This document shows, in pieces, positions 1-13,100 of a stretch of 64,000 bases of DNA (its first letter is position 1; the number at the start of each line of letters is the position of its first letter). The position numbers were made by a program, and so were the translations under genes. Origin of the DNA: Nymphalis io (Eukaryota > Arthropoda > Insecta > Lepidoptera > Nymphalidae); assembly GCF_905147045.1 (NCBI RefSeq), contig NC_065900.1, positions 10,374,501 through 10,438,500 of the forward strand, in the 5' to 3' direction. The notes below the pieces were generated by a model, which made no database searches, had not been told where the DNA came from, and saw only the letters and a program-made list of their open reading frames with translations.

Positions 1-792
1 TATTAGTTATAATTTGTACAGTAGCTATTTTTAATATTGTATATATTTAAGAACGTATTATAAATAATTGTTATGTAAAAGCTTTAAGAAAAACTATCGT
101 AGAATAATTATAATAACTTTTCATTTTCTTTTTTTTTAATTGAGCAAATATCAAACTCAATATTTTTAAAATACCCTTGCGTACCGTGCCATATTGCTAA
201 GCGAGTGCCTTTCTGAAATATTACCTCCACCCCACTGACCCCAAATAAGACTTTCTTCTAACAATATAAATTTTATTATAATATGTATATACTATACTTG
301 TGTGTAATATAGGTGGTATAATTTTTCAACGTCCTTTTTATATATACGGGCATTTATAATTTCATAATTGCGTTTAAAAATAGGCTAACGGCTGTATATC
401 TACTGTAGGACAATTCTCTACGGTCGTTCTTGTTCGTATTTGACGGGTTTTCTTAGAAAAGCGCTTTCACCACAGGTAGTTGCTATACAGTATAGGTGTA
501 TACGATTGTCTGTTTGAATTTTGTTTTACAACCGACAAAATCTTCGATAAAAAAAGACAACACTGTTAATTAAGGTAAACAATCATGCTTTGTCTTAATA
601 AAGTCTTATTATTTCATTGTTGTTAAAAATCTATATACATATTCAATTTAAATATATTTTTCAGCTTTTAAATGTAATTTACATGTTTTATAATAAATAT
701 GTTACGTGATATATTTTCTATTCAAAACAATTTTAATTTGTTTAACACAGTAAATTAAAAACGTTTGCTATAATTGCTACGTGGCTTATAAG

Positions 793-1018
793 GGTTTTTT
801 TTTATAGAATAGGAAGGCGGACTAGCATATCGGTCACCTGATGGTAAGTGCTCACCAACGCCCATAGACATTGGCATTGTAAGAAATGTTAACCATCGCT
901 TACATCACCAATGCGCCACCAACTTTGGGAACTAAAATGTTATGTCCCTTGTACCTGTAATTACACTGGCTCACTCACCCTTCAAACCGGAACACATCAA
1001 TACCAAGTACTGCTACTC
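793..1018 (-). repeat. Family B poly(A) retroposon copy
   Basis: On the minus strand it ends CGCCTTCCTATTCTATAAAA plus A-run; on the plus strand it reads TTTTATAGAATAGGAAGGCG. Truncated at its 5' side compared with the copy at 47597-47883. Confidence 0.85.
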
Positions 1019-2020
1019 GTAAATTTAAAATTTATAATTGTATCTGTTTGTCAACTTTTTAAAGTATATCATTTTATTAACTTTTTGTTCAGTAAAATAT
1101 ATTTTTACAAAAGGGACAGGCGTACCAAAATATGTATCGAGCGACATTTTCGCTATTTTTTTTTGTCCCGTTAAAAGGTCACTGACACGAATGTCGACTG
1201 AATTTTTGACAGAACGTGTAGTACACTTATTGCATTTAACTGAGTGACAGTATTTGTCTCAGTTCTACAGTCCTTTTAAGAGTTGTTGATACTGTTGCTA
1301 TTGCGATTGTGTTGTTATGGCAAACACTTCGGCCTCACGTACTGAACAGCACCCGATTTAATCTTTAAAAACTAAGGTTTTTTTTATTGAGAACAAATAA
1401 TTATTATTCAAACTTTGATCAATTTGGTATTTGCTTGGATGGAATGCTTTGAAGATCTTGGCCTTTTTTGTTTAAACGCAATTGTCTCACGATTCTGCGT
1501 ACATCGCATAATTACGATTAAAGTCAGTACTTATAAAATCAAAAGCAGATTAATTTAAACTGTTATTTTTAAGTGTCGTAAATAAATGTAGTGAGTTGCC
1601 CGGAATTCTAAATTTAAAACGGCAACTGTAATAAAATTTAAGTTCGTAAAATGTTGGCAAACACTTTATTAGTCAGATTTCATCATTAATATTAAACTAT
1701 TATTTATTTATTTAGTAGGTATACACCGCAAACACACTGAAATATACAAATATAAATTAAAGATGTTCTACAGAGATTATTTTTATTCCTGTTTTCCGGA
1801 TTGAATCAAGAGTGAGATAGTGTAATTAGGCACAAAGAAGATAGCATATGAGATACCGTGTGTTGTGGCCCATTGAGGGTGTACAAATTGGTTTATATTA
1901 CTTAGTGGCATTGTTTATGAGCGAGACCAATTATGAAAGTGGCCTTTTTGATCGTCTATCTTCCTAAAATATTGATTAATTGAGAAATGTAAGGTTAATA
2001 AGAATGTTTATATGGTTCCG

Positions 2021-2325
2021 TAACAGCCTGTGAAAGTCCCACTGCTGGGCTAAAGGCCTCCTCTCCCTTTTTTGAGGAGAAGGTTTGGAGGTTATTCTAC
2101 CACGCTGTTCCAGTGCGGGTTGGTGGAATACACATGTAGCAGAATTTCAGGGAAATTAGACACATGCAGGTTTAGACCTCACGATGTTTTCCTTCACCGT
2201 AAAGCACCAGATGAATTATAAACACAAATTAAGCACATGAAAATTCAGTGGTGCTTGCCCGGATTTAAACCCACGATCATCGGTTAAGATTCACGCTTTC
2301 TTACCACTGGGCCATCTCGGCTTTT
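2021..2325 (-). repeat. Family A tRNA-derived SINE, near full length
   Basis: On the minus strand it begins AGCCGAGATGGCCCAGTGG (A box) and has a degenerate B box, then the shared body and a GGCTGTTAC end. Confidence 0.88.
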
Positions 2326-2737
2326 TATATATATTATATAGCTACGAGCTATTTAAATAACGTTAAAATATAAAACTTAAATTAAACAATAATAAATGCT
2401 ATAATAGCTATAATGAAGTAAACTTAAAATATTATACACAAAATATAATATACTGGTATGATGTCACAAAACAAAACGATCGATGACATGCACCGATGAG
2501 CACGCGCATACCATTTACAATTATGTAGGTCACCATTGAGAATCTTAGTTATTAAAATCTACGTACTCTGGCTCAAATGTCAATATTACTTTGTCATTGT
2601 GTATTCGAAATATTTAAATAATGATGACGAAGGCAAAGTATTTATATTAAAAAAATACGTGAATAATTTATTATTATTTATATACAAAAGCACCGCTATT
2701 GTTCTATTCGAATATTATAATGTTACATTACAGTAAA

Positions 2738-2971
2738 GGGCAAGCACCACTGAATTTTCATGTGCTTAATTTGTGTTTATAATTCATCTCGTGCTTGACG
2801 ATGAAGGAAAACATCGTGAGGAAACCTGCATGTGTCTAATTTCATTGAAATCCTACCACTGTGTATTCTACCAACCCGCATTGGAGCAGCGTGGTGAAAT
2901 AAGCTCCAAACCTTCTCCTCAAAAGGGAGAGGAGGCCTTAGCCCAGCAGTGGGACATTAACAGGCTGTTAC
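2738..2971 (+). repeat. Family A SINE, 5'-truncated, with perfect target-site duplication
   Basis: Flanked by TGTTACATTACAGTAAA at 2721-2737 and 2972-2988 (17/17). The element starts immediately after where the B box would be and ends CAGGCTGTTAC without poly(A). Confidence 0.92.
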
Positions 2972-5094
2972 TGTTACATTACAGTAAATATTAAAATAGT
3001 AAATAACAAAAAACACACTTATTAAATTTAGGTTTTTCGTTAGGACAATGGTGAGGCCGGTCGTAGCCATATTTATCCTCTAATACATTTATGTATCTAT
3101 ATCTTGCTCCTTTCTTGTTCCGAGAACTAATTTTTTTGACATATTAATAATACATGATTGATATTTGTTTAATTATCAATTCCAAACATATGGTTTACAT
3201 AATATTTGTATATTAATATGATATAAAGCGTGTGCTTAATGCATTATAATCATATAATGTTATTATATTACGTAATATTTTCTAATATTTTATTTTAGTT
3301 TATACAATAAATTAATATGCTGCTATACTATGGCCTAAAAAGCTTTTAAAAACATAGCTTATTATAGCATAGTTGTTAAGAGTCCGGATGAGGATATCTC
3401 TAAGAAAGATGTGAAGGAAGAGGGCTCATAACGGTACCTCATCAAAATAAGAACTACATTTTTCAGAAATTTCAATTCAATTTACCATTTTAATTATTTA
3501 TTGGATATGGTTTCAGTCATTAGTATCAACAACGATATAAATTATTAGTACCTACATGATTTGTCTTAGTTCGTTAATTACATGTATGTATAGACATTTT
3601 CAAACTCCTTTGTAAAATGGTTTTAAGTTTTGGCCTTTTACCTGGAAAAATTAAATAGTATTTGAAACATATATGATGTTCCTTTAATAAATAACGTTCA
3701 GAAAATACCTAATTGTGCATATGGAGTTTTGTTCAAGATGAGTAGGTGCCACTCATTCCAGTTATTCCAGTGCCAAAAATCGATAAAAAATATAATTGTG
3801 CTTTAGTTTAATTTTTAGTGAGCTAGTGTAGTAACAAGTACAAGAAACGTTTTAGATAGCATGATTAATTTCGGGTTTGTTGATTAGGGAATGATTTTTA
3901 CTTTTTACGATTAATAGTGCGTATGTCGATAGGCAGAGAATACTTACCAATCACCAGGTCGCCTATCTTCGCGATTTAAGTAAATCTTAAACTTATAAAA
4001 ATCGAAACAATACATAATTAGAATAAAAAAAACAATTGTCTTTTGTTTATTTCTTTATGTTCAAGTTCGAAATTTACGATATCTTAAGAAGAATTAATAA
4101 TAAAAAGCGTATATGCGTAAACCGATGAATTACAAGTCGTTTGCGGTTTACCACCGAGCGCTGCAAAAAGTTAAAAATATTGCCTTTTGTGTCGTTACAC
4201 TTTAAAATTCCTATAAATTATTATTTCAATTTCCTTTGAAATAAGTTCGTATTTATGTTCCTTTAAAGGTTTGACTTTTAAAATTATTATTTTAATTTAT
4301 GCTTATGTTAGTAGTAAGGTAGTAATAATTTAGTAATAAGGTAGTAATCCCATCTAATGTTATAAAATCTAAATTCGTCTCGTTTTTATAACGCTTTAAT
4401 TTCTTAAATACTCAACTGAACATCATCAAATTTGCTGAGGGGCCTAAAATTTGACCTCACCCGCGGCCAAAGCCGAGGGAGCTGACTAATGTTTATATAA
4501 ATTGCAATTTATAAAATAGTCAATGGCACGGAGTAATTGCTTTCGGCTTTCCAATGAGTGGCAATTTTGAATTGTATTAAAAATAACTATTACCAATTGA
4601 AATGTTTTCTTTTGTGATTGTTATTTTCTAGTCGCCTTCACTTTCTGCTTGCAATGTCAATGTAATGATTATAAGTGAATTGACATGACAATCGTGTTCC
4701 GTATAAATTGCTATTGTTAAAACTGTGCGTGCAAGTCACGTGCCACTGGAGATTCGGTATATCATAACGGTTAACTTTTTAACATACAGCCGTCATGTAG
4801 GAGATACCGTTAACAAATCTGTTTTTACGAGAATTTATAATAACAACGTTTTACGCTTAACGACCATCACCACAACACAAACGCAGACCACAAACACGAC
4901 CACAGCGACCATAAGTTATCAGCTGCTTCGATGACACTACATCAGTTGTCAGCTAATTCCCGTCTCCGAATACATGACTTAGTTTTAAGCTAATATTTAA
5001 TCATAGAATTAAGTTACTATAATTAAGTCCATAACTTGAATATTGAGTATGACTATACTTACTATATTTAAATTATTACTTACTATGAATTATG

Positions 5095-5367
5095 AACGCT
5101 TGAATCTTAACCGATGATCGTGGGTTCAAACCCGGGCAAGCACCACTGAATTTTCATGTGCTTAATTTCTGTTTATAATTCATATCGTGCTTAACGGTGA
5201 AGGAAAACATCGTAAGGAAACTTGCATGTATCTAATTTAACTCAAATTCTGCCACACGTGTATTCCGCCAACCCGCATTGGAGCAGCGTGGTCAAATAAC
5301 CTCCAAACCTCCTCAAAAAAGGGAGAGGAGGCCTTAGCCTAGCAGTGGGACATTCACAGGCTGTTAC
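5095..5367 (+). repeat. Family A SINE
   Basis: Contains the B box GGTTCAAACCC and the complete body to GGCTGTTAC; the first bases with the A box are missing. Confidence 0.87.
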
Positions 5368-5379
5368 AAATAAAGATAA

Positions 5380-5655
5380 ACAAACCTTACATTTACATAG
5401 TTTGTGTGACTATTTAATAGCTTCGTTATATTATGCACTAAAAACTGTTTTTTATCAACAATAAAATATTATTTCACAGAACTGCTTATATCCATTTTAA
5501 TTTAACTTCCAAAGTTTTCATAATAACTTAGCCGATATTCAAGACATTATTTTTTCACTAATCCATAAAGAAAATCAAAAATTATTCAGGATCAAATCAA
5601 TGTCATAGTCTATTAATTTTGTCTCTAACCTTCTTGTGCTCGGAACAGGCTAAAC
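5380..5655 (+). repeat. Family E diverged repeat, copy 1
   Basis: Similar in order to 36690-37035 and 60815-61115: TAAACAAACC start, TTATGCACTAAAAACTGTTT, TTTAATTTAACTT and GGAACAGGCT near the end. Confidence 0.55.
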
Positions 5656-7394
5656 AGCCAAAAGTGCTACATTTATTATCCAATAAAATGTTGTATAGTC
5701 TTATCAGTAATTTTAAAACTTAGATTGTGATGATGCTTTAATGTTGGAACACCCACATAAAAGGCACACACATATAAAAAATAAAGTAAACCAAAACAAA
5801 AAAACAGATACACCAAAGGCAATGGATGACAACATTACACATATCTAGATATTTAATTATTCGCTAAAATAAACTATTCTTCTAAGTTAAAAGCATGAAT
5901 TATAAATGACCCGCCGAAAACACAGATCAAATATTTTTCAAAAAAAAAAAATACGCAATTCCATATGTTTCTTCTTGTTGTATTTGTAAATATAAAACAT
6001 GTTAAATGACGGTGTTGGCACTGTTTATTTTTGTGTGACGTGCGTTGAGTTTTTTCAATTACATTCAAAGATAACGTCACACTCGTATTTCAGAATCAAT
6101 ATATTTAAAGCTGATCATATATATATTTTAATTTATTAGACATTTATATTTTAGATGCTCTGTACCAGGCTTTGTGAGTGTATGGCTTACGCCGACTAAA
6201 ATATTGGAAGTACATCCAATGAACTACTGAATCGTAGGTCTTAAAAATATCAACAGAAAACGTATAAGTAAACTTGCAATAACAACTCATAACACTTAGA
6301 GATATTTATTTCCTGATAACGTTTAAAAGTATGTATTAATTTATTGACGTGTTACTGACAAGCCGTTGACGAGTCATCGGTAGTGACGTAACCTATGTGA
6401 GCTTGAGATTGTAATTCCACGTATTTCCGGTTCCACTCGAAGGCAGTATTACAACTGCGTTGCATTTTTGGTGGTTATTGTATGCCGTTTTTTTTGTAAT
6501 TGATAACTAAATTAATACTTTTAAATGCCGTCAACAGGCAGTGGTAAATGCAATATTAATATATATATTAATATATATAGTAAATATAACATTTATTACA
6601 TCTCGATATTTTTTACATATTGTAAATTTATTGACGACCAGATCTTGGATGAAACACGTGAAATAATAGCGCCATGCAAAGCACTTTGTACTTTTCAACG
6701 CTACCTCCGAGCACTTAACCTTATCCTAATACCTTCTTGAATGTAATTAAGATAACCAACTTTAAAAGTTAAATTTTGTTTCTTCAATTTTGTGTATTAT
6801 CTGCGATATTCGTATTAGCATTTTTTTATTTTAAAATAGACTTGTAAATGAAATTAACTCTCGTTTATGTTTAATATTTCAAAGATTCAAAGACATGTTG
6901 TTTAATAAGATATTAATTTATCATGGAAGGTAATGTTAAACTTTCAATTCGGTTATTAAGTATTAAGTGAAAATTGAATTATGAATAAATAACAAGTCAT
7001 TTTCAAAAGAACACGGTTTGCGCATTCTGTGAATTGTGTCGACCGGATATGTTTGAATTTGCGAATTAAGCTTTCTTACGAAATATTTGCGTAATCAAAA
7101 ATATTATTAACAGAAGTAGGTATTTATGTCGGCGAGCCAAAGGAATAATTGTAGTCTAAAATATTCAAACTCATATACCATCGGAACATTTTGCTGATTA
7201 CTTGATAAAATAGAATATGAAGATTTCAAAGACAACTCAAAATTGGGGACTTCGCATTCGAACACTGTGTTGGATTACCGTGATGTAATATTTTAAGCAG
7301 GCCACCGAGTTCTAATCCGGTTCTCTGCTATCTATTGCTATATGACGGTGCTGACAATGTTTATTATGAGTTTGACGTGCTTAAATATTGCTTG

Positions 7395-7490
7395 TTGTTA
7401 TCGCATCTCGTGCTTGGCGGTGAAGGAATCGAGCGGAAACCTTCATATACAGAATGTAAACAGCTATACAGAAGCGTGGTGGAGTAAGAA
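7395..7490 (+). repeat. Family A SINE remnant
   Basis: TCTCGTGCTTGGCGGTGAAGG and AGCGTGGTGGAGTAAG match the body of the family, with heavy divergence between. Confidence 0.6.
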
Positions 7491-7887
7491 TTTGATTTTA
7501 ATATATCAAAAACATTTGTTTTTGTAGACCAAGTTATATATGATTTAATTAATTATTTTTAATATACTTAGTTTTTATAAATTGTGTAATTTTATGACTC
7601 ATGCGAAAAAACAAAAGGTTAATAATGACAAGAACATAATATGAATTCCTTTCACTAAATACTCAAGAACGTTTGGTTATCTGTATTATTACTTGACTTA
7701 CATTATAGTGAGCTTAGAACTTTATATTCGTTTTGTTATCTAATCACAAACTTTATTCAGTACAAACGCTTGCTTATTGATTATCAGAAAATTACTATTA
7801 TTAAGAATAGAAGTACCTCAGGCGAGACAGGAACAAGCGAAATAATCAAATTACTGGTTTAATTCTCTACCTGCAATAATAATTTAG

Positions 7888-8100
7888 TGGGGTGGACAGT
7901 GGCTTCCTTGCTTCGGGTAGCACGTAAAGCCGTTGGTCCTGCGCTTAAACTTTTTCCGGTCAGGTCCTACTGCCGCTCCAGCCAATTATGAGAAATAGGA
8001 ATAGAGATTGGGTCTGTGTTTGCGCACACACTTGTGCACTATGATATGTTAGGAGTAATTGTGTCAATCAGTCTGAGAGACATTACAATCATAATATAAA
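7888..8100 (+). repeat. Family C SINE, partial
   Basis: Shares GCACGTAAAGCCGTTGGTCCT and TGCGCACACACTTGTGCACTA with the better copy at 21816-22194; the tRNA-like head is missing. Confidence 0.75.
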
Positions 8101-8670
8101 GTCGTTAGTTTTATAATAAAACCTAACCTTTTTTTACCTTTATTTATGAAAATTTTGTACGTTTTACTGAGATCCTTTTGTAAAATCGTACTATATATTG
8201 TCCCACAATAGAACTACTGTTTTATGTAAAATATATGTCGCCAATATTTTTTATTATCTTTAATTTATTTCTCTTCGGTTATAAATCATTATATTTTCAT
8301 TAAAAAATTATACAACTTGGCGTTCAGTATCATCATTTAATAGTCTTATTTTTTATCGCGAAAGAAATTTATCGCTAAACTTATAATATTAGAAATCCAT
8401 ATAGTTTATCATCTGAAATTATAAGAAATTAATCTATTCTGTCAATGAAGAGCCTAAGTGCTTTTTCCCTTTTAAAAGTACATTAGATTTTTAACATTTT
8501 ACTTTCGTTAACAACTCTGTCGTTTAATATTAAATTTGTTACAATCTGTTTGTTACTAATTTTTAAGTTATTGGCACTCAAACTATTGTATTATATTTCG
8601 AAAAGCTGACATCAGTAACCCAGTATGGGTTCATGTTTATTAATATATCATGTTTATTAACGTTTATTGT

Positions 8671-9128
8671 ATAAGCAGACTGGTAAATAAGTCACCTAAT
8701 GGTAAGAGGTCACCACCGCCTTGGCATTGTGAGAAATATTAAAGATTCCTTTCCCCTCCCGATTTCAACGGAGTCCTAAGCCGAGGTCCGGCCTCACAGG
8801 AGGCACCCTTAGGACGCCCGTCTCTCTTGAGCCCTGTGTGGCTCCCAACATCCGGCTGTGTTAAACTCGCCCATCCCGCCCGGTGACGCTGTAGAGGCCA
8901 ATAAGGCCAACAGTATTACACACTTCGAAAAAAAAAAAGATTCCTTACATTGCCAATGCGCCACTGACCTTGGGAACTAAGATGTTATGTCCCTTGTACC
9001 TGTAGTTACACTAGCTCAATCTGCCTTTAACCGGAACACAACAATACTAACTTTTACTGTTTGGTGATAGAATATATGATGCGTTGGTGTTACCTACCTA
9101 GACAAGCTTGCACAAAGCCCTGCTTCCC
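8671..9128 (-). repeat. Family B retroposon split by another insertion
   Basis: Both halves match family B in order; the middle (8752-8938) is foreign DNA. Confidence 0.8.
8752..8938 (+). mobile_element. Nested poly(A) retroposon of unknown family
   Basis: A GC-rich 187-bp segment ending in an A-run, flanked by AAAGATTCCTT at 8741-8751 and 8936-8946 (the A's partly overlap the tail). It interrupts the family B copy. Family not recognised. Confidence 0.75.
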
Positions 9129-10072
9129 AGTCAAACGATAATTATCAGATAAGACGAGTTATTTACATAAATGCCGAAGAGAAACCAACCAAGAATACAT
9201 CCCTGGGGTTACCACGTTTAGCGGAGCCTTGAGAATTTTTTACCATGATATTGAATTAAATTGCTCAGGTTTGAAATGAGAAGTGTAAGACCAGTTTCTT
9301 TAATGCCATAATGACGTAAGCTTATGAGCTTCATATGACATACAATTAAAGCTTATCTCACAAAATATCTCGAAAACATCTCCTGTTTTTGCTCGGCTGC
9401 ACAAAAATAATAATTTAATAATATAAATTAAGTTTTTCAAAAATATTGCTAACAGTTGCTTGCACTGCTTTAACTCTATTGATATAGGGCTCCAAACTAT
9501 TTACTACCAGTACTTACAGTACTATTGTCAGGACACTTGATACTAAGAATACAATTTTATTCAATATTAAATATATAACATAAGATACCTAAGGTTCAAT
9601 CACTTGAATAATTGATCCGTGTATTTCAACAGAGATCCCCTACAGATATGTTTATTTAATATCATATTTATTATATAATATCAGTCCGATGGTATCGACA
9701 AGCGTGTTTCACACACATTATAAATATATATTTTTATGTTGACTTTAGACTAGATTATAATAATATTGTTTGATTTGGTTTGCTTTGGTTTGGGATTTAT
9801 TAAATCATTACATATAAATATTAAGGCGTATGATGAGCATGTTTATGTATAATCCAAAGGCTCAAATAAATAATAAAGTTAGTTTTTTTAAATCGAGTTA
9901 TTAGTAAAACAATTTGAAGTGTTATTTCGTGTTGAGTAATGTTATTGCGACTGAAACTGTTTGTATATAGTAGTTATAATATTTTTAAAAATATTACATA
10001 ATGAATACTTTAATATAAGAATCGATTGTAATGGTATTCAATTTCAGTAACGTTGTTATTTTTTGTTGACAG

Positions 10073-10169
10073 CTCTCAGAAGAGGTTCAGAGGAAACAAA
10101 GCGAGTACCAGAAATGTCTCGAGTCTTACAAACAGATGAGAGCTAAATTCGAAGAGAATTACCTTAAAT
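10073..10169 (+). CDS. Fps85D: Fer exon a: F-BAR helix
   Basis: Opens LSEEVQRKQSEYQKCLESYK, a typical F-BAR helix of Fer. It is preceded by a pyrimidine-rich TTGACAG acceptor and ends at a GTAAGT donor in phase 1. This is the first exon of the gene that I can find in the window. Confidence 0.88.
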
Positions 10170-13100
10170 GTAAGTGGTTCTACATTTCTACTTTTCTACA
10201 TTTTTTTAATAACTTTTTGGTGTAGGTGATATCAGATATATTCTAATAAATCGATCTGCATAAGAATATAAGCCAAATACCGAAAAAATATCGGATGATA
10301 ATAGAGAGATTGATTTGCCGGGAGTAATAAAAGGCTAGGGACCAAATATGTAAATATTATTATCATTTTAATAATCAAAGATTAAAATACTATTCATCTT
10401 CCGAGATATACGAGTATGTTCGAATCAAGAATTTGGTTATTGTTAATTTATTACACGTTTTGACCGATATGTTACCCTTTAAATCCATTAACCAATCATA
10501 TTTCATTACCATTCAACGTGCGCTAGTAAATAAACAAAACATTACACCCACGCTACAAACCAACACACCGACACACCGATTATCGGGCAATTGTTAAATT
10601 AAACGCCAACAACCATCACCGGAACGCGTGTTCGTTCGACGCAAGTGTTCGTCTATAAACCATAATGCACGCAACATTCTCTGCAAATCGACTAATCTCC
10701 GGACATTAACTCTCGATATCGAACGCAGATCTGCCTTTACTGGCGCCAGTGGAACGTAATTTCGCAAAAGTATACCTATTTATCAGTACACGCAAACTCA
10801 AGTAGCCATATCATTATTCACGCTATTTTAAGCATTTCCCATTTTCCCTACAGATCAAATTAGTTTGCGCGTCAATGGTGATACTTAAAAAGCATTCATA
10901 CAAATTGCGTGCGTGCCGTGTATCATTAATGATTTTGATGTCAATGCACTCGAACGCCGTTCATATGCAGGTTCTGTACTAGTATGTAAACAGTTTTAAA
11001 ATCCAAATGCAAATCATGTCATATACGACAAAATGTTATGAAATAAGAGAGCCAAAATAAGCCATTTTAACATATCATAATATTTATAAAGTACATACAT
11101 TATACTGTATTTAATAAAGTTATCATTTAAATTAAATATGCAATTTTACAAAGTAACGCACTTTTTAAAAGTAGGAGATGCATAAAAAACAAACACTTCA
11201 ACAGGTTTTACAATATATCAGCTTACCGTTGAAGTACGAGATTTCTGGTAACATCACTTACATACAATACACTCACACTTCTGGAAATATGTGGACGACA
11301 ACACAATTGTCAAAAGGGGCTACAAACGTTTAGTCTTTAGTAGCTCTTGACTGCGGCTTATAATTAATCTCCAAATATAAAAGTGTATACTGCTAATAAT
11401 AGTAATAACGGTCCGTATTCTGACTATAGGTCCAACCAGCCGAGGAGGGCGTAAATTAGATGAGACCAGGGACAAGTACGGCAAAGCTTGCCGAAGGTTA
11501 CACAGAGCTCACAATGAGTATGTGTTGCTGTTGGCGGAGGCAACGGAGTGCGAACGAGCGCTGCGTACCGCCTCCTTGCCTGCGCTTTTCGACCAGCAGC
11601 GACGGCTTGGAGAGGCTACGGCTTCGTCGTGGTAAGTGAGATATTATACAGGAATGGACTAATGTCGATTCGTTTCGTCGTTTTCTTCCGAAAGAATTCC
11701 TATGATAAATATATAGTACGAAAATATACACAGATTTTTTATTTGGATTGTGTTAGTCTGTAAAAAAAGCTGCCGGTCTAAATGTGCAATAATATTCTTA
11801 TATACCTATTAATTCAATTTTAAATAATAAAATTTGAGATGCAATAACGGGGCGTTACGATTATATCATACATCAGTATGCGTTTTTATCTACCTGCTAT
11901 TCCATATAATTAAACAGACAAAACAACAAGACTTGTTGAGAGAGTAAACGAAAGTTAGGTATTTTTTTTAATGTCAGTAAATCCATATAATTGAGATGTT
12001 ATGCGTTATGTATGTAATATTCAAAATAATTCCAAGCAATAAAGCCGGATTTCGTATTTACGATGTATCATGTATTGGATATATTACACACGTTAAGTGC
12101 CTATCGTTTCTGAGGAGTGGCTATGCAAATCACACGTAAAAGTTAAAACTGGTTAAACACGTGTCACAACATGTGAAAGAAAGATTTTGTTGAGAATGAG
12201 TGCACTCATAGCTTGTAGACTTGTTTACGTTTATATGGTTTCTCTAAGATATTTATCTTAGATAAATGGCTAATTGATCTATAATATGATCATATTTAAA
12301 GTATATTATCTCTCTTATTTGCTGTTCTTAGTTGTAATTTTCATATGCTACTAGTGTATTTAGGTTTGCATTATAAACCCGATTTAATCTTGTGGCATTA
12401 TAAAAAAGATTTGTGTGAGAAACCAAAAAGTATATTCAACATCAAATATTAATATTAAAGTAATATATATTTAGATCAAAAATGTCTCTTTATACTAATT
12501 CTTTTAATAATAACGTACTTTAGTTTCATACAATAGGTATATAATATAAGCATGTCAATTGTCTGGCACATTAGTCATCATAGTTATGTTGAAATAGAAA
12601 ACGATTCGTTACGGAAAAATATGGAAACAATGAAATTGTGTACGACTTCTTCGCCGGACATAAGCTCCATATGTCAGAATGGATAGAAATATTCTTACGA
12701 AACAGATCACCCATCGCATGGGGATGAGAGAGATGGGTCGCGAGTGTGTTCACTGAGCCGTATCCTGCAGAATCTACGTAAACTCTTTCATAGATGTCAA
12801 ATAAAATAGGCACTTTTATAAAAAAATTACAATTATTAACTGTAATAATAACCAAGATGACTATAACTACATTAAAAGAGCAAATCGTCTCGGCTTTGCA
12901 TGGTTTGAAAAAGGTTTTATAAAAAATAATATAATACTTATAACTCTATTGGTGTACGTGGCGCACGCCAGCAAAGCTTCCAGTCGGTACATTTTTTGCT
13001 GATATCTTCAATATTCTTCGCCATTGAGTTTATCGTATTCAGACAGACAGACACGGCGGCGGACTTTATTTTATAATATTTAGTGACAACAATATTAGAC

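Larger units (their letters stand above)
1..10072. other. Repeat-rich non-coding region, probably Fer intron
   Basis: No exon of the F-BAR N-terminus could be found on either strand. It holds family B copies (793-1018, 8671-9128), family A copies (2021-2325, 2738-2971, 5095-5367, a remnant near 7395-7490), a family C copy (7888-8100), a family E copy (5380-5655) and otherwise AT-rich DNA. Confidence 0.6.

Noticed and set aside
4725..4934. Thr-rich ORF (TTITTTQTQTTNTTT)
   Set aside because: Product of a simple CACAAC-like tract, not a recognisable gene.
7259..7340. Candidate F-BAR N-terminal exon after TTTTAAGCAG
   Set aside because: The frame meets stops within a few codons and shows no F-BAR residues.
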